DNA from: an uncultured Aquimonas sp.
GTDB lineage: Bacteria; Pseudomonadota; Gammaproteobacteria; Xanthomonadales; Xanthomonadaceae
Length of the DNA stretch: 7,172 nucleotides
Direction of reading: 5' to 3'
Assembly (NCBI GenBank): GCA_946481615.1
Contig: CAMLOR010000167.1
Coordinates: forward strand, 1 to 7,172
The notes below the pieces were generated by a model that was given only the letters and a program-made list of their open reading frames with translations, was not told the DNA's origin and searched no databases. Both the position numbers and the translations under genes were made by a program. Shown piece after piece: positions 1-7,172 of this stretch; position 1 is the first letter of the stretch, and each line of letters opens with the position of its first letter.

Positions 1-1151
1 TGAAGGATCCCATCGGCACCAAGGGCGCGCGCCTGACCACGCAGCTCAGCATTCCGTCGCGCTATCTCGTGCTGCTGCCGCACGGCCGCGTGCTGGGCGT
101 GTCGGCGCGCATCGAGGACGAAGCCGAGCGCGCGCGCCTGAAGAACACGCTCGCCGCCATCATCCGCGAGACCCCGGCCGGCTACATCGTGCGCACCAAC
201 GCCGAAGGCCAGACCGAGGAGGCCCTGGCCGAGGACGTGGCTTATCTGGGCAAGGCCTGGGAGGCGGTGCGCGCCGCCATTCCGCCGGCACCGCTCGGCT
301 CGTGCATCTACGAGGATCTTTCGCTGCCGCTGCGCGCCCTGCGCGACCTGATGCGGCGCGACGTGGAGAAAGTGCGAGTGGATTCGCGCGAAACCTGGGA
401 GCGGACGCAACGTTTCGCCGCCCAGTTCATGCCGGATTTGGCCGAACGCATCGAACATTACCCGGGCGAGCGCCCGATCTTCGATCTCTACGGGGTGGAG
501 GACGAGATCCAGCGCGCCATGCAGAAGGAGGTGCCGCTCAAGTCCGGCGGCTACCTCATCGTCGACCAGACCGAGGCGATGACGACCATCGACGTCAACA
601 CGGGCGCCTTCCTCGGCCATCGCAATCTCGAGGAAACCGTCTACCGCACCAATCTGGAGGCGGCACAGGCGGCCGCGCGCCAACTGCGCCTGCGCAACCT
701 GGGCGGCATCGTCATCATCGACTTCATCGACATGACCGACGCCGAGCACCGCCGCCAGGTGCTGCGCACGCTCGAAAAATCGCTGCTGCGCGATCACGCC
801 AAGACCACCGTCTACGAATTCTCGCCGCTGGGCCTCGTGGAGATGACGCGCAAGCGCACCACCGAGAGCCTGGAACGCCAGCTCTGCGAGCCCTGCCACA
901 CCTGCATGGGCCGCGGCAGCCTGAAAACCTCCGAAACGGTCTGCTACGAGATCTTCCGCGAGATCACCCGCGCGGTGCGCCAGTTCGAGGCCGAGAAACT
1001 GCTGGTGCTGGCCTCGCCGAAGGTCGTGGCGAAGATCCTCGAGGAAGAATCCGGCGCCGTCGCCGAACTGGAAGAATTCATCGGCAAGACCATCCGCTTC
1101 CAGGCCGACGAGCAGTACGCGCAAGAGCAATACGATGTCGTGTTGCTGTAA
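1..1151 (+). CDS. rng: Ribonuclease G (RNase E/G family), 5' end outside window
   Basis: Cytoplasmic endoribonuclease that matures the 5' end of 16S rRNA and cuts some mRNAs. Reading frame 3 is open from the first base (first full codon at 3, KDPIGTKGARLTTQLSIPSR), so the gene enters from the left; a GTG at 69 is internal. 382 codons are visible against about 489 residues in E. coli, so the N-terminal S1 RNA-binding region is mostly missing. Visible parts: 5'-sensor motif IVRTNAEG, with Arg (192-194) and Thr (195-197) matching RNase E R169/T170; the DNase I-like catalytic part with TTIDVNTG (Asp 591-593, Asn 597-599, matching D303/N305) and IDFIDM (Asp 720-722, matching D346); a Zn-link-like CHTCMGRG (894-917); and the normal end QYDVVLL. 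The central Pro of the usual CPxC Zn-link is His here. It is followed by yhdP after 18 bases, as in E. coli. Family assignment is very secure. RNase G is preferred over RNase E because there is no long C-terminal scaffold domain and the sequence follows RNase G throughout. Confidence 0.97.
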   Translation, partial: KDPIGTKGARLTTQLSIPSRYLVLLPHGRVLGVSARIEDEAERARLKNTLAAIIRETPAGYIVRTNAEGQTEEALAEDVAYLGKAWEAVRAAIPPAPLGSCIYEDLSLPLRALRDLMRRDVEKVRVDSRETWERTQRFAAQFMPDLAERIEHYPGERPIFDLYGVEDEIQRAMQKEVPLKSGGYLIVDQTEAMTTIDVNTGAFLGHRNLEETVYRTNLEAAQAAARQLRLRNLGGIVIIDFIDMTDAEHRRQVLRTLEKSLLRDHAKTTVYEFSPLGLVEMTRKRTTESLERQLCEPCHTCMGRGSLKTSETVCYEIFREITRAVRQFEAEKLLVLASPKVVAKILEEESGAVAELEEFIGKTIRFQADEQYAQEQYDVVLL

Positions 1152-1159
1152 GCCGCCGC

Positions 1160-1163
1160 GAGG
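1160..1163 (+). promoter_or_regulatory. Putative ribosome binding site of yhdP
   Basis: GAGG lies 6 bases before the GTG at 1170 but only 3 bases before the in-frame TTG at 1167. This spacing is the reason for preferring GTG as the start. It is a short, weak match, and translational coupling to rng, which stops at 1151, is plausible. Confidence 0.5.
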
Positions 1164-1169
1164 CCTTTG

Positions 1170-4100
1170 GTGACCACGCCGTTGCGGCGTCGCGTGCGCC
1201 GCGCACGGCGGCTGCTTGTCTATGGGCTGGCCTCGCTGGTGATCCTGCTGGCGTTCGCCGTGGCGATCGCCGATCAGATGTTGCCTGTGCTCGCGCGCCA
1301 TCCGGAAGACGTGGCGCAGTGGCTGTCCGAGCGCATCGGCCGCCCCGTCGCGCTCGATACCGTGAATGCGCGCTGGAGCCGGCGCGGGCCGCTGCTGGGC
1401 GTCACCAATCTGCGCATCGGCCAGGGCGAGGACGTGCTCGAGATCGGCCAGGCGCAGCTGCAGATCAACGCCTACGCCGGTTTCCTGCCGAACGTGCCGC
1501 TCACGGTGGTGCGCGTGCGCGGGCCCGAGCTCGTGCTCGAACGCAACGCCGCCGGCGAATGGCGGCTCGAGGGACTGGCCAGGCGGCAGGGCGGGGGCGG
1601 ATTCGATCTGCGCCAGCTCGACGGCCTGGGCGAATTGCAGATCGAGAACGCGACGCTGCGTTTCACCGACGCGCCCACCGGCGGCGACTGGACCCTCGAG
1701 CGCATCGACGCGCGCCTGCGCACCGTGGGCGAGCGCTTCGCCTTCGGCATCGTGGCGCAGGTGGAGGAGGGCGAACCGCTGCGCGTGGTGGCCGACCTCG
1801 ACCGCGAACTGCAGGACGGCCGCGTCTACATCGGCGGCGAACGCCTCGCGCTCGGCCACTGGATCGGCCGCACGCCGCTGGCCGGCATCGAACTGGTGCA
1901 GGGCAGCGGCGATCTCGGGCTCTGGCTCGACATCGTGCAGCGCCGGCTCGCGGGCGCGCGGCTCGAAGCCACGCTCGCGCCGGTGTCGTTGCGCGGCTCC
2001 AAGCCCTTGCCTATGAATGCCGACGACGCCGATCCGCAGCCGGTCGAAGTGCGCTATGGCCTCGACCAGCTTGCCGCTTCGCTGCGCTGGCGGCGCGAAG
2101 GCGACGACGGCTGGACGCTGGACATCGCGCAACTCGATCTCGATGCCGGCGATGCGCGTACGCAATTGGCGAACGCCAGCATCCGTCGTTCCCGCGGAGG
2201 CGGGAACCCAGTGACTTCAGGCGCCGTGCAAAAGTCGCTGGATTCCCGCCTCCGCGGGAATGACGGCGGGGCTCGCGGAGATGACGACGAAGCCCGCGGC
2301 GACGATGGAATCGTCCAAGGCGAAGACGCGGCCCCGCGCGGCAGCGACGTCTCGATCCGCGCCACCATGCACGACGTCGAACTCGGCCCGCTGCTGGCGC
2401 TCGCCATGCTCAGCGACAAGCCTTCGGACAACCTGCGTCGCTGGCTCTATCTCGCCACGCCGCGCGGCAAGCTCGAATCGCTCGCGCTCGACTGGAGCGA
2501 CGGCGAGCACCACACGATCGATGCGCGTCTGGCGCAATTCGGATTCCAGCCGGTCGGCAAGGTGCCGGGTGCCGAAGGCATCGCCGGCATGCTGCGCGCC
2601 GATGCGGGCGTGATGAATTTCGAACTCGATGCGCGTCCGCTCACGGTGAACGCGCCGATCATGCTGCGTGCGCCGATGGTGCAAAGCGCGCGCGGCAGCA
2701 TCAACGCGTGGCCGACGCAGCCCGGTTGGCGCATCGAGGCCGCGGGCCTGGAATTGAAAGGCGAGGATTGGGGCGCGAGCGTCGACGGCGGCGTCTGGCT
2801 GCAGGGCGATGGCACGCGGCCCTTCCTCGATCTGCGCGCGCAGGTCGCGCCTGGCCCGGTGCCGGCGGCGAAGAAGTTCTGGATCATGAACAAGATGCCG
2901 GCCAAGGCGGTGAAGTGGCTCGACGACGCATTGATCGCGGGCCAGATCACCGGCGGCACCGCCATCGTCTACGGAGATGCCGACCATTGGCCTTTCCGCA
3001 ATCACGAGGGTCGCTTCGAGGCGCGCGCGCAACTGGCCGCAACCACGCTGCGCTTCCGCCACGACTGGCCCGCGGGCGAGAACGTCGCGGGCGAAGCGGT
3101 GTTCATCAACGAGAGCATCGGGCTGGATCTGACCGGCGATCTGCTCGGCAACCGCATCGAGCGCGCGCAGGGCGGCATCGAGGCGCTGCGCGATCCGATC
3201 CTGGAACTCGACGTCGACGGCGGCGGCCGCGGCGAAACGCTGCTCGCGCTGCTGCGCAGCAGTCCGCTGCAGCGCAAGTACGGCGAGTATCTCGACAGCG
3301 TCAGCATCGGTGGCAACGCCGACGTCGGCCTCGAGCTGCACATCCCGCTCAAGGAGCGCCTGGGCGAACTCGCGATCGACGGCCGCGTCGATCTGCAGCA
3401 GTCCGACCTGCGCGATGCGCAGTGGGGCCTGGATTTCGACGAAGCCAGCGGCCGCGTGCGCTTCTCCGAGCGCGGCTTTTCCGCCGACGAACTGCGCGTG
3501 GGATTCGCGCAGGGCACCGGCGCGCTGAGCATCGCGGTGGGCGCCTACACCTCGGACGAAGCGCGCGTGGCCGAGGCCAGCCTGCGCGGCCGCTTCGCCG
3601 GCGACGCGCTGCTGCAGCCCTACGAATCGCTGCGCTGGCTGCAGCCCTATCTCGACGGCAACTCGGAATTCGCGCTGCAGCTCAACGTGCCGGCCGAAGG
3701 CGCCGCGCAGAAACTGCAGACGCTGCGCGTGCGTTCCGATCTCTCCGGTACCGCCCTCGCGCTGCCGGCTCCGCTGCGCAAGGAAGCCGCCGCGCGCCTG
3801 CCGCTCGATCTCACCGTGCGATTGCCGGTGTCGCAGGGCGCCATCGACCTGCGGTTGGGCGAACTGCTGCGCCTGCACGGCACCTTGCCGGAGGGCGGTT
3901 CGTTCACCGGCGTGGCCGCCTTCGGCGATGCGCCGGAAACGCCGATGCCGGCGCAGGGCATCGTGGCGGTCGGACAAATGCCGGTGCTCGATGCCGCGGG
4001 CTGGGCCGCCTTCGCGATGTCGGGCGGCGGCGACGGGCCCGGCTTGCAGCACGCCGATCTCTACGCCGGCGAGCTCGATCTGCTCGATCGCGCCTTCGCC

Positions 4101-5147
4101 GAAACGCGTGTGCGCTACGCGCGTGCCGACGACGGCACGCTCGAGATCGAATTCGAAGGCCAGCCGCTGCAAGGCAAGGTGAGCATTCCCACCGCCGACG
4201 TCGGCACGCGCGGCATCGCCGCGAGTTTCGAACGCCTGCACTGGCCTTCGGCCACGCCGCAGGGCGCGAGCGCGTTGTCGACGGCCGATCCCGCGAACAT
4301 CCCGCCGTTGCATCTGGACATCGCCGATTTCCGCTTCGGCGAAGCCACGCTGGGCAAGACCGAACTCGACACCTATCCCACGCCCGAAGGCCTGCACGTC
4401 GAGCGCTTCGACACCACCGCCGAGGGCCTCACGCTGCGCGCGCGCGGCGACTGGGGGCGCATCGGCGGGCAGGAGCGCAGCAACTTCCGCATCGATTTCG
4501 ATTCCGGCGATCTGGGCGCGATGCTCAAGACGCTGGGCTTTTCCGAACTGATTTCCGGCGGAGAAACCAAGGCGCGCCTCGAAGCGACCTGGCCCGGCGC
4601 GCCTTCGGCCTTCGAGCTGGAGAAAGTGCATGGCACGCTCAGCGCGCAGGTCGGTAAGGGGCGCGTGCTGGAAGTGCAGCCCGGCGTGGGGCGCATCTTC
4701 GGCCTGCTCAGCCTCACCGAGATCCCGCGCCGCCTGGCGCTGGATTTCAGCGATTTCTTCAAGAGCGGCCTGGCCTTCAACCGCATCACCGGCAGCTTCA
4801 CGCTCGATGGCGGCAACGCCTGGACGGACGATCTGGAAATCGACGGCCCTGCCGCCGAGATCCGCGTGCGGGGCCGCACCGGCCTCAAGCTCAAGGATTA
4901 CGACCAGACCATGGAAGTGCTGCCGCGCGCCGGTTCCGTGCTGCCCGCGATCGGCGCGCTCGCCGCCGGCCCGGCCGGCGCCGCCATCGGTGCCGTGGCG
5001 CAGGCCGTCTTCCAGCAACCGATCAAACAGATGGCGCGCACCCTCTACCGCGTGCAGGGCAGCTGGGACGAACCGCGCATCGACGTGATCGACCGCGGGC
5101 CCGCGCCGGGCGGCGGCGGCCGCGCCGGTCGCCGTGTCGCCGATTGA
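1170..5147 (+). CDS. yhdP: YhdP family AsmA-like envelope protein (phospholipid transport)
   Basis: 1325 residues from the GTG; E. coli YhdP has 1266. Family knowledge: YhdP, with TamB and YdbH, supports phospholipid movement from the inner to the outer membrane through a long beta-groove in the periplasm. Visible: an Arg-rich cytoplasmic start (RRRVRRARR), one membrane helix at about residues 15-34 ([20 protein letters not shown]) and a long, mostly beta-like periplasmic part. Typical family segments are [16 protein letters not shown] near residue 420, [19 protein letters not shown] from 570, and the conserved C-terminal AsmA-like block from 1162 ([19 protein letters not shown]) through [19 protein letters not shown] to [14 protein letters not shown]. 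It has no catalytic motif, as expected. Oddity: residues 338-366 are encoded by a dispersed palindromic repeat and 359-393 by a decayed 7-residue tandem array, which helps explain the extra length. The frame stays open through both, so the protein is probably intact. The first residue could instead be the TTG at 1167. The stop (5145-5147) is 35 bases before tldD. Confidence 0.95.
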   Translation: MTTPLRRRVRRARRLLVYGLASLVILLAFAVAIADQMLPVLARHPEDVAQWLSERIGRPVALDTVNARWSRRGPLLGVTNLRIGQGEDVLEIGQAQLQINAYAGFLPNVPLTVVRVRGPELVLERNAAGEWRLEGLARRQGGGGFDLRQLDGLGELQIENATLRFTDAPTGGDWTLERIDARLRTVGERFAFGIVAQVEEGEPLRVVADLDRELQDGRVYIGGERLALGHWIGRTPLAGIELVQGSGDLGLWLDIVQRRLAGARLEATLAPVSLRGSKPLPMNADDADPQPVEVRYGLDQLAASLRWRREGDDGWTLDIAQLDLDAGDARTQLANASIRRSRGGGNPVTSGAVQKSLDSRLRGNDGGARGDDDEARGDDGIVQGEDAAPRGSDVSIRATMHDVELGPLLALAMLSDKPSDNLRRWLYLATPRGKLESLALDWSDGEHHTIDARLAQFGFQPVGKVPGAEGIAGMLRADAGVMNFELDARPLTVNAPIMLRAPMVQSARGSINAWPTQPGWRIEAAGLELKGEDWGASVDGGVWLQGDGTRPFLDLRAQVAPGPVPAAKKFWIMNKMPAKAVKWLDDALIAGQITGGTAIVYGDADHWPFRNHEGRFEARAQLAATTLRFRHDWPAGENVAGEAVFINESIGLDLTGDLLGNRIERAQGGIEALRDPILELDVDGGGRGETLLALLRSSPLQRKYGEYLDSVSIGGNADVGLELHIPLKERLGELAIDGRVDLQQSDLRDAQWGLDFDEASGRVRFSERGFSADELRVGFAQGTGALSIAVGAYTSDEARVAEASLRGRFAGDALLQPYESLRWLQPYLDGNSEFALQLNVPAEGAAQKLQTLRVRSDLSGTALALPAPLRKEAAARLPLDLTVRLPVSQGAIDLRLGELLRLHGTLPEGGSFTGVAAFGDAPETPMPAQGIVAVGQMPVLDAAGWAAFAMSGGGDGPGLQHADLYAGELDLLDRAFAETRVRYARADDGTLEIEFEGQPLQGKVSIPTADVGTRGIAASFERLHWPSATPQGASALSTADPANIPPLHLDIADFRFGEATLGKTELDTYPTPEGLHVERFDTTAEGLTLRARGDWGRIGGQERSNFRIDFDSGDLGAMLKTLGFSELISGGETKARLEATWPGAPSAFELEKVHGTLSAQVGKGRVLEVQPGVGRIFGLLSLTEIPRRLALDFSDFFKSGLAFNRITGSFTLDGGNAWTDDLEIDGPAAEIRVRGRTGLKLKDYDQTMEVLPRAGSVLPAIGALAAGPAGAAIGAVAQAVFQQPIKQMARTLYRVQGSWDEPRIDVIDRGPAPGGGGRAGRRVAD
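2183..2266. repeat. dRS3-like palindromic repeat element inside yhdP
   Basis: Two 35-base arms (2183-2217 and 2232-2266) are reverse complements with 3 mismatches, around a 14-base loop. Each arm also contains its own hairpin: TTCCCGCGGAGGCGGGAA on the left (2189-2206) and ATTCCC-N8-GGGAAT on the right (2242-2261). The right core fits the Neisseria dRS3 pattern ATTCCC-N8-GGGAAT, and similar repeats are scattered in many GC-rich proteobacterial genomes. The element is 84 bases, exactly 28 codons, and is read through in the yhdP frame as a peptide containing [12 protein letters not shown] and [12 protein letters not shown]. The opposite strand reads FPRRRES, a familiar hallmark of this repeat when it is mistranslated. 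Such elements are normally intergenic, so an in-gene, in-frame copy is unusual. Copy number elsewhere in this genome cannot be seen. Confidence 0.9.
2244..2348 (+). repeat. Degenerate 21-bp tandem array (five 7-residue units) in yhdP
   Basis: Immediately following and overlapping the palindromic element, five consecutive 21-base units begin at 2244, 2265, 2286, 2307 and 2328. They translate as [28 protein letters not shown] and AAPRGSD. The Gly in position 5 and Asp in position 7 are invariant, Arg in position 4 is changed only in unit four, and the best-conserved bases are in the second half of each unit (CGCGG..A.GAC). The first unit is the end of the palindrome, suggesting that the array grew from it by slippage and then diverged. 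The product is an acidic, Gly-rich and probably flexible stretch between the sequence ending TQLANAS and the family-like [13 protein letters not shown]. Confidence 0.7.
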
Positions 5148-5182
5148 ACCCTCCGCTCCACGACCCCATTCCAACGAGTCTC

Positions 5183-6625
5183 ATGACCACCACGCTCGCA
5201 CTCGCCGAATCACGCTTGCTCGCTCCGGCAGGCCTGGCCGCCAACGACCTCGACCGCGTCTTCGCGCGCCTGCTGGCGCCGGGCGTGGATTTCGCCGATC
5301 TGTATTTCCAGCACTCGCGCCACGAGAGCTGGTCGATGGAGGACGGCATCGTCAAGGACGGCACGCACTCCATCGAACAGGGCGTGGGCGTGCGCGCGGT
5401 GAGCGCCGACAAGACCGGCTTCGCTTATTCCGATGAAATTCGCCTGCCGGCGCTGCTCGAGGCCGCGGGCGCGGCACGCGCCATCGCGCGCGGCGGCGGC
5501 CAGGGCGCCGGCCGCGCCATCGCGGTGCGCGATTCGCGAGCGTTGTATCCGGCCATCGACCCGATCGAATCGCTCGACAGCGAAGCCAAGGTGCGCGTGT
5601 TGCGCGACGTCGACGCCTACCTGCGAGCGAAGGATGCGCGCGTGCGGCAGGTGATGGTGGGCCTCTCGGCTGCAATGGACACCGTGCTGGTCGCGCGCAG
5701 CGACGGCACCGTCGCGGGCGACGTGCGGCCGCTGGTGCGCATGAACGTGCAGGTGATCGTCGAACACGACGGCCGCCGCGAACAGGGCTACAACGGCGGC
5801 GGCGGGCGCTACGGCTACGAGGAACTGCTGCGTGGCGGACGCGCCTTCGCGCTGGCCGACGAAGCGCTGCGCCAGGCGCTGGTCAATCTCGAAGCGATCG
5901 ACGCGCCGGCCGGTTCGATGCCCGTGGTCGTCGGCGCGGGCTGGCCCGGTGTGCTGCTGCACGAGGCCGTTGGCCATGGGCTCGAAGGCGACTTCAACCG
6001 CAAGGGCACCTCGACGTATTCGGGCCGCGTCGGCGAACAGGTGGCCTCGAAGCTGTGCACCATCGTCGACGACGGCACGCTGCCCGGCCGCCGCGGTTCG
6101 CTCAGCGTCGACGACGAAGGCACGCCCACGCAGTGCACCACGCTGATCGAGAACGGCATCCTGCGCGGCTATCTGCAGGACACGCTCAACGCGCGCCTGA
6201 TGGGCGTGGCGGCCACCGGCAACGGGCGGCGCGAATCCTTCGCGCACCTGCCGATGCCGCGCATGACCAACACCTACATGCTGGCCGGCGAGAGCGATCC
6301 CGCCGACATCATCAAGTCCGTGAAGAAGGGCCTGTACGCCGTGAACTTCGGCGGCGGCCAGGTCGACATCACGAGCGGCAAGTTCGTGTTCTCGGCGACC
6401 GAGGCCTATCTGATCGAAGACGGCAGGGTGACCGCGCCGGTGAAAGGCGCGACGCTGATCGGAAACGGTCCGGAAGCGATGAACCGCGTCAGCATGGTCG
6501 GCAACGATCTGGCGCTGGACGAGGGCGTGGGCATCTGCGGCAAGGACGGGCAGAGCGTGCCCGTCGGCGTGGGCCAGCCGACGCTCAAGATCGACCTGAT
6601 GACGGTGGGCGGGACGCGGGCGTGA
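5183..6625 (+). CDS. tldD: Metalloprotease subunit TldD
   Basis: Catalytic half of the cytoplasmic TldD/TldE (PmbA) heterodimeric metalloprotease, known in E. coli for microcin B17 leader removal and CcdA antitoxin degradation. It clips extended or unfolded peptides. The product is 480 residues against 481 in E. coli, and is collinear throughout. Visible: the N-terminal [12 protein letters not shown] and [19 protein letters not shown] blocks; the zinc-binding HEAVGH (His260, Glu261, His265; bases 5960-5977) inside [17 protein letters not shown]; the conserved [36 protein letters not shown]; and Cys452 in GICGKDGQS, matching the conserved metal-site cysteine of E. coli TldD. These distinguish it from TldE/PmbA, which lacks the HExxxH site. 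Start: ATG 5183 gives the E. coli-like length. A TTG at 5144 overlapping the yhdP stop would add 13 unconserved residues and is rejected. Only a weak GAG (5176-5178) precedes the ATG, so reinitiation after yhdP may help. It is probably the last gene of the rng-yhdP-tldD unit. Confidence 0.97.
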   Translation: MTTTLALAESRLLAPAGLAANDLDRVFARLLAPGVDFADLYFQHSRHESWSMEDGIVKDGTHSIEQGVGVRAVSADKTGFAYSDEIRLPALLEAAGAARAIARGGGQGAGRAIAVRDSRALYPAIDPIESLDSEAKVRVLRDVDAYLRAKDARVRQVMVGLSAAMDTVLVARSDGTVAGDVRPLVRMNVQVIVEHDGRREQGYNGGGGRYGYEELLRGGRAFALADEALRQALVNLEAIDAPAGSMPVVVGAGWPGVLLHEAVGHGLEGDFNRKGTSTYSGRVGEQVASKLCTIVDDGTLPGRRGSLSVDDEGTPTQCTTLIENGILRGYLQDTLNARLMGVAATGNGRRESFAHLPMPRMTNTYMLAGESDPADIIKSVKKGLYAVNFGGGQVDITSGKFVFSATEAYLIEDGRVTAPVKGATLIGNGPEAMNRVSMVGNDLALDEGVGICGKDGQSVPVGVGQPTLKIDLMTVGGTRA

Positions 6626-6648
6626 GCGCGCGGGGCGCCGGCGGCAGG

Positions 6649-6749
6649 GACTGGGGCGTGGGATTCGACAAGCTCACCCCGAACGGATTTCGCGAGTTCG
6701 CACTTGCCGTATCCGTTCACGGTGAGCTTGTCGAACCGCCGCCCCAGTC
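6649..6749. repeat. Long imperfect palindrome between convergent tldD and darP
   Basis: The left arm 6649-6688 and right arm 6711-6749 pair around a 22-base loop. From outside inward there are 10 perfect pairs (GACTGGGGCG against CGCCCCAGTC), a 2-base mismatch, 2 pairs, one bulged A, 15 perfect pairs (TTCGACAAGCTCACC), a 2-base mismatch and 8 more pairs (GAACGGAT). The inner part consists of two head-to-head copies of a dispersed repeat with core GGTGAGCTTGTCGAA, common in GC-rich proteobacteria; the outer 10-bp arms go beyond that core. It starts 24 bases after the tldD stop. There is no T-run on either side, so it is not a canonical intrinsic terminator. Still, a hairpin this long between convergent genes could stop transcription or protect both 3' ends; that role is inference. 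Confidence 0.85.
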
Positions 6750-6769
6750 GCGCACCCGCATCGCGACCA

Positions 6770-6795
6770 CCGTTCACGGTGAGCTTGTCGAATCC
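6770..6795 (+). repeat. Third copy of the GGTGAGCTTGTCGAA repeat, overlapping the 3' end of darP
   Basis: A direct repeat of the right arm of the neighbouring palindrome, in the same orientation and 57 bases downstream of it. The two copies are identical over 23 bases (6713-6735 and 6770-6792). The darP frame on the opposite strand runs into this copy, which encodes its final residues (DSTSSP) and its TGA stop. The bases between the copies (6750-6769) show no recognisable feature. Confidence 0.85.
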
Positions 6796-7172
6796 GCCGC
6801 GCCGGTCTCGTCGCCCTCGTCGTCGCCCGCTTCACCCGCCACGATCTGCTTCAACTCGCGGAACAACTCGCGATACGCATGCAGCGGCTTGTTGTGCAGC
6901 CGCTCCTCGCGCGCATTGCGCGCCAGCTGGCGCAGATGCTGGCGGTCGGCGTGCGGGTGCTCCTCGATGAATGCCGCCAGCGCCGCATCGCCGCCTTCGA
7001 TCAGCGATTCGCGCAGCGCCTCGAAGCGGTGCAGTTCGGCGGTTTCGCGCCGCGCGTCGGCGCGGTCGTGCTCCAGCGCGCGCCGGATGGCATCGAGCGT
7101 TTCGTCGCTTTCGCGCCGCATGTTCTTGGCGAGGAACTGCAGCTGGCGCTTGTGCGCGCCGGGCGAGGTGAT
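6774..7172 (-). CDS. darP: Ribosome maturation factor DarP/YjgA (DUF615), 5' end outside window
   Basis: A small cytoplasmic protein that in E. coli binds late 50S precursors and helps large-subunit maturation. The minus-strand frame is open to the right edge, so the gene starts beyond it; the Met at 7119-7121 is internal. Visible are 132 residues beginning [19 protein letters not shown], matching the E. coli segment around GRRRQLQLIGKMLR, then a charged helical part ending in the family-typical [22 protein letters not shown] and [17 protein letters not shown] blocks (E. coli: [22 protein letters not shown], followed by NAKKEKEGNKP), and [11 protein letters not shown]. The missing N-terminal part should be several tens of residues. 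Downstream of the conserved domain is an acidic tail ([14 protein letters not shown]), then DSTSSP and TGA encoded by a dispersed repeat, so the natural C-terminus appears to have been replaced or extended. The core domain is intact, and function is probably kept. It converges with tldD; yjgA, tldD and pmbA are neighbours in various gammaproteobacteria. Confidence 0.93.
   Translation of the reverse strand: MTSPGAHKRQLQFLAKNMRRESDETLDAIRRALEHDRADARRETAELHRFEALRESLIEGGDAALAAFIEEHPHADRQHLRQLARNAREERLHNKPLHAYRELFRELKQIVAGEAGDDEGDETGAADSTSSP

Noticed and set aside
302..2263. A 653-codon plus-strand open frame spanning the rng-yhdP junction in another frame
   Set aside because: It overlaps two confident genes, is extremely Arg/Ala/Pro-rich, and contains the [12 protein letters not shown] translation of the palindromic repeat. 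It is an out-of-frame shadow.
2178..2360. A possible target-site duplication: SIR is encoded both just before the yhdP palindrome (2178-2186) and just after the tandem array (2352-2360)
   Set aside because: The shared DNA is only about 5-6 bases (ATCCG) with differing neighbouring bases, and Ser-Ile-Arg is easily met by chance. It is too weak to call a duplication without homologues.
2708..4657. A 649-codon plus-strand open frame inside yhdP
   Set aside because: An out-of-frame Arg/Ala-rich shadow of yhdP; no domain or plausible ribosome binding site was recognised.
2217..5174. A 985-codon open frame on the minus strand, antisense to yhdP
   Set aside because: It is the exact complement of a well-recognised gene in GC-rich DNA, where the codon bias of the sense gene suppresses stops in the antisense frame. 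The translation is a low-complexity Ala/Arg/Gly/Gln/His mixture with no recognisable motif, and it ends just where the palindromic repeat is read.
5144..5182. TTG at 5144 as the tldD start, overlapping the yhdP stop
   Set aside because: It would add 13 residues ([12 protein letters not shown] region) that have no counterpart in E. coli TldD. The ATG at 5183 gives 480 residues, close to the normal 481.
5210..6247. A 345-codon minus-strand open frame antisense to tldD
   Set aside because: A complement shadow of a strongly conserved tldD. The composition is Ala/Arg/His-rich with no motif.
6626..6773. A small RNA or small protein in the tldD-darP spacer
   Set aside because: The spacer is almost entirely repeat and palindrome. 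I see no promoter, no credible short reading frame with a ribosome binding site, and no T-rich terminator.
6649..6795. A CRISPR-like or integron-like repeat array, suggested by three copies of one repeat in the spacer
   Set aside because: There are only three copies, in mixed orientation, with unequal spacers and no cas or integrase gene; the core is a known type of dispersed repeat.

Overview
The window looks like chromosomal housekeeping DNA from a GC-rich gammaproteobacterium. A Xanthomonadales/Lysobacterales-type lineage is my best guess, because all four genes resemble gammaproteobacterial families, third codon positions are strongly G/C, and two kinds of short dispersed palindrome occur that are familiar from such genomes. 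No taxonomic marker gene is present, so the lineage is inference. I do not see a phage, plasmid, CRISPR, secretion or defence module.

Layout: (1) 1-1151, the 3' three quarters or so of rng (ribonuclease G). (2) 1170-5147, a complete yhdP, encoding a giant AsmA-like inner-membrane-anchored envelope protein, starting 18 bases after rng. (3) 5183-6625, a complete tldD, the catalytic subunit of the TldD/TldE metalloprotease, 35 bases further on. (4) 6626-6773, a convergent intergenic spacer dominated by a long imperfect palindrome. (5) 6774-7172 on the minus strand, the 3' part of darP (yjgA, DUF615), a 50S ribosome maturation factor that runs off the right edge. The first three genes are tightly spaced on one strand with no visible promoter or terminator between them and are probably co-transcribed. 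The order rng-yhdP-tldD is also that of E. coli. The tldD partner pmbA/tldE often lies near yjgA in related genomes and may lie just beyond the window, but that cannot be seen here.

The genes do not form one pathway. RNase G processes rRNA precursors and mRNA, DarP helps 50S maturation, YhdP works in phospholipid transport between inner and outer membrane, and TldD/TldE cleaves unfolded or modified peptides.

The unusual content is repeat-driven. A dRS3-like 84-bp palindromic element sits in frame inside yhdP and is translated. It is followed by a decayed 21-bp (7-residue) tandem array whose first unit is the end of the element. In the tldD/darP spacer, a second repeat family (core GGTGAGCTTGTCGAA) occurs three times: two copies form a ~100-bp palindrome with extra 10-bp matching flanks, and the third supplies the stop codon and last residues of darP. 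These are cases of dispersed repeats reshaping protein ends and interiors, rather than a new biological system.
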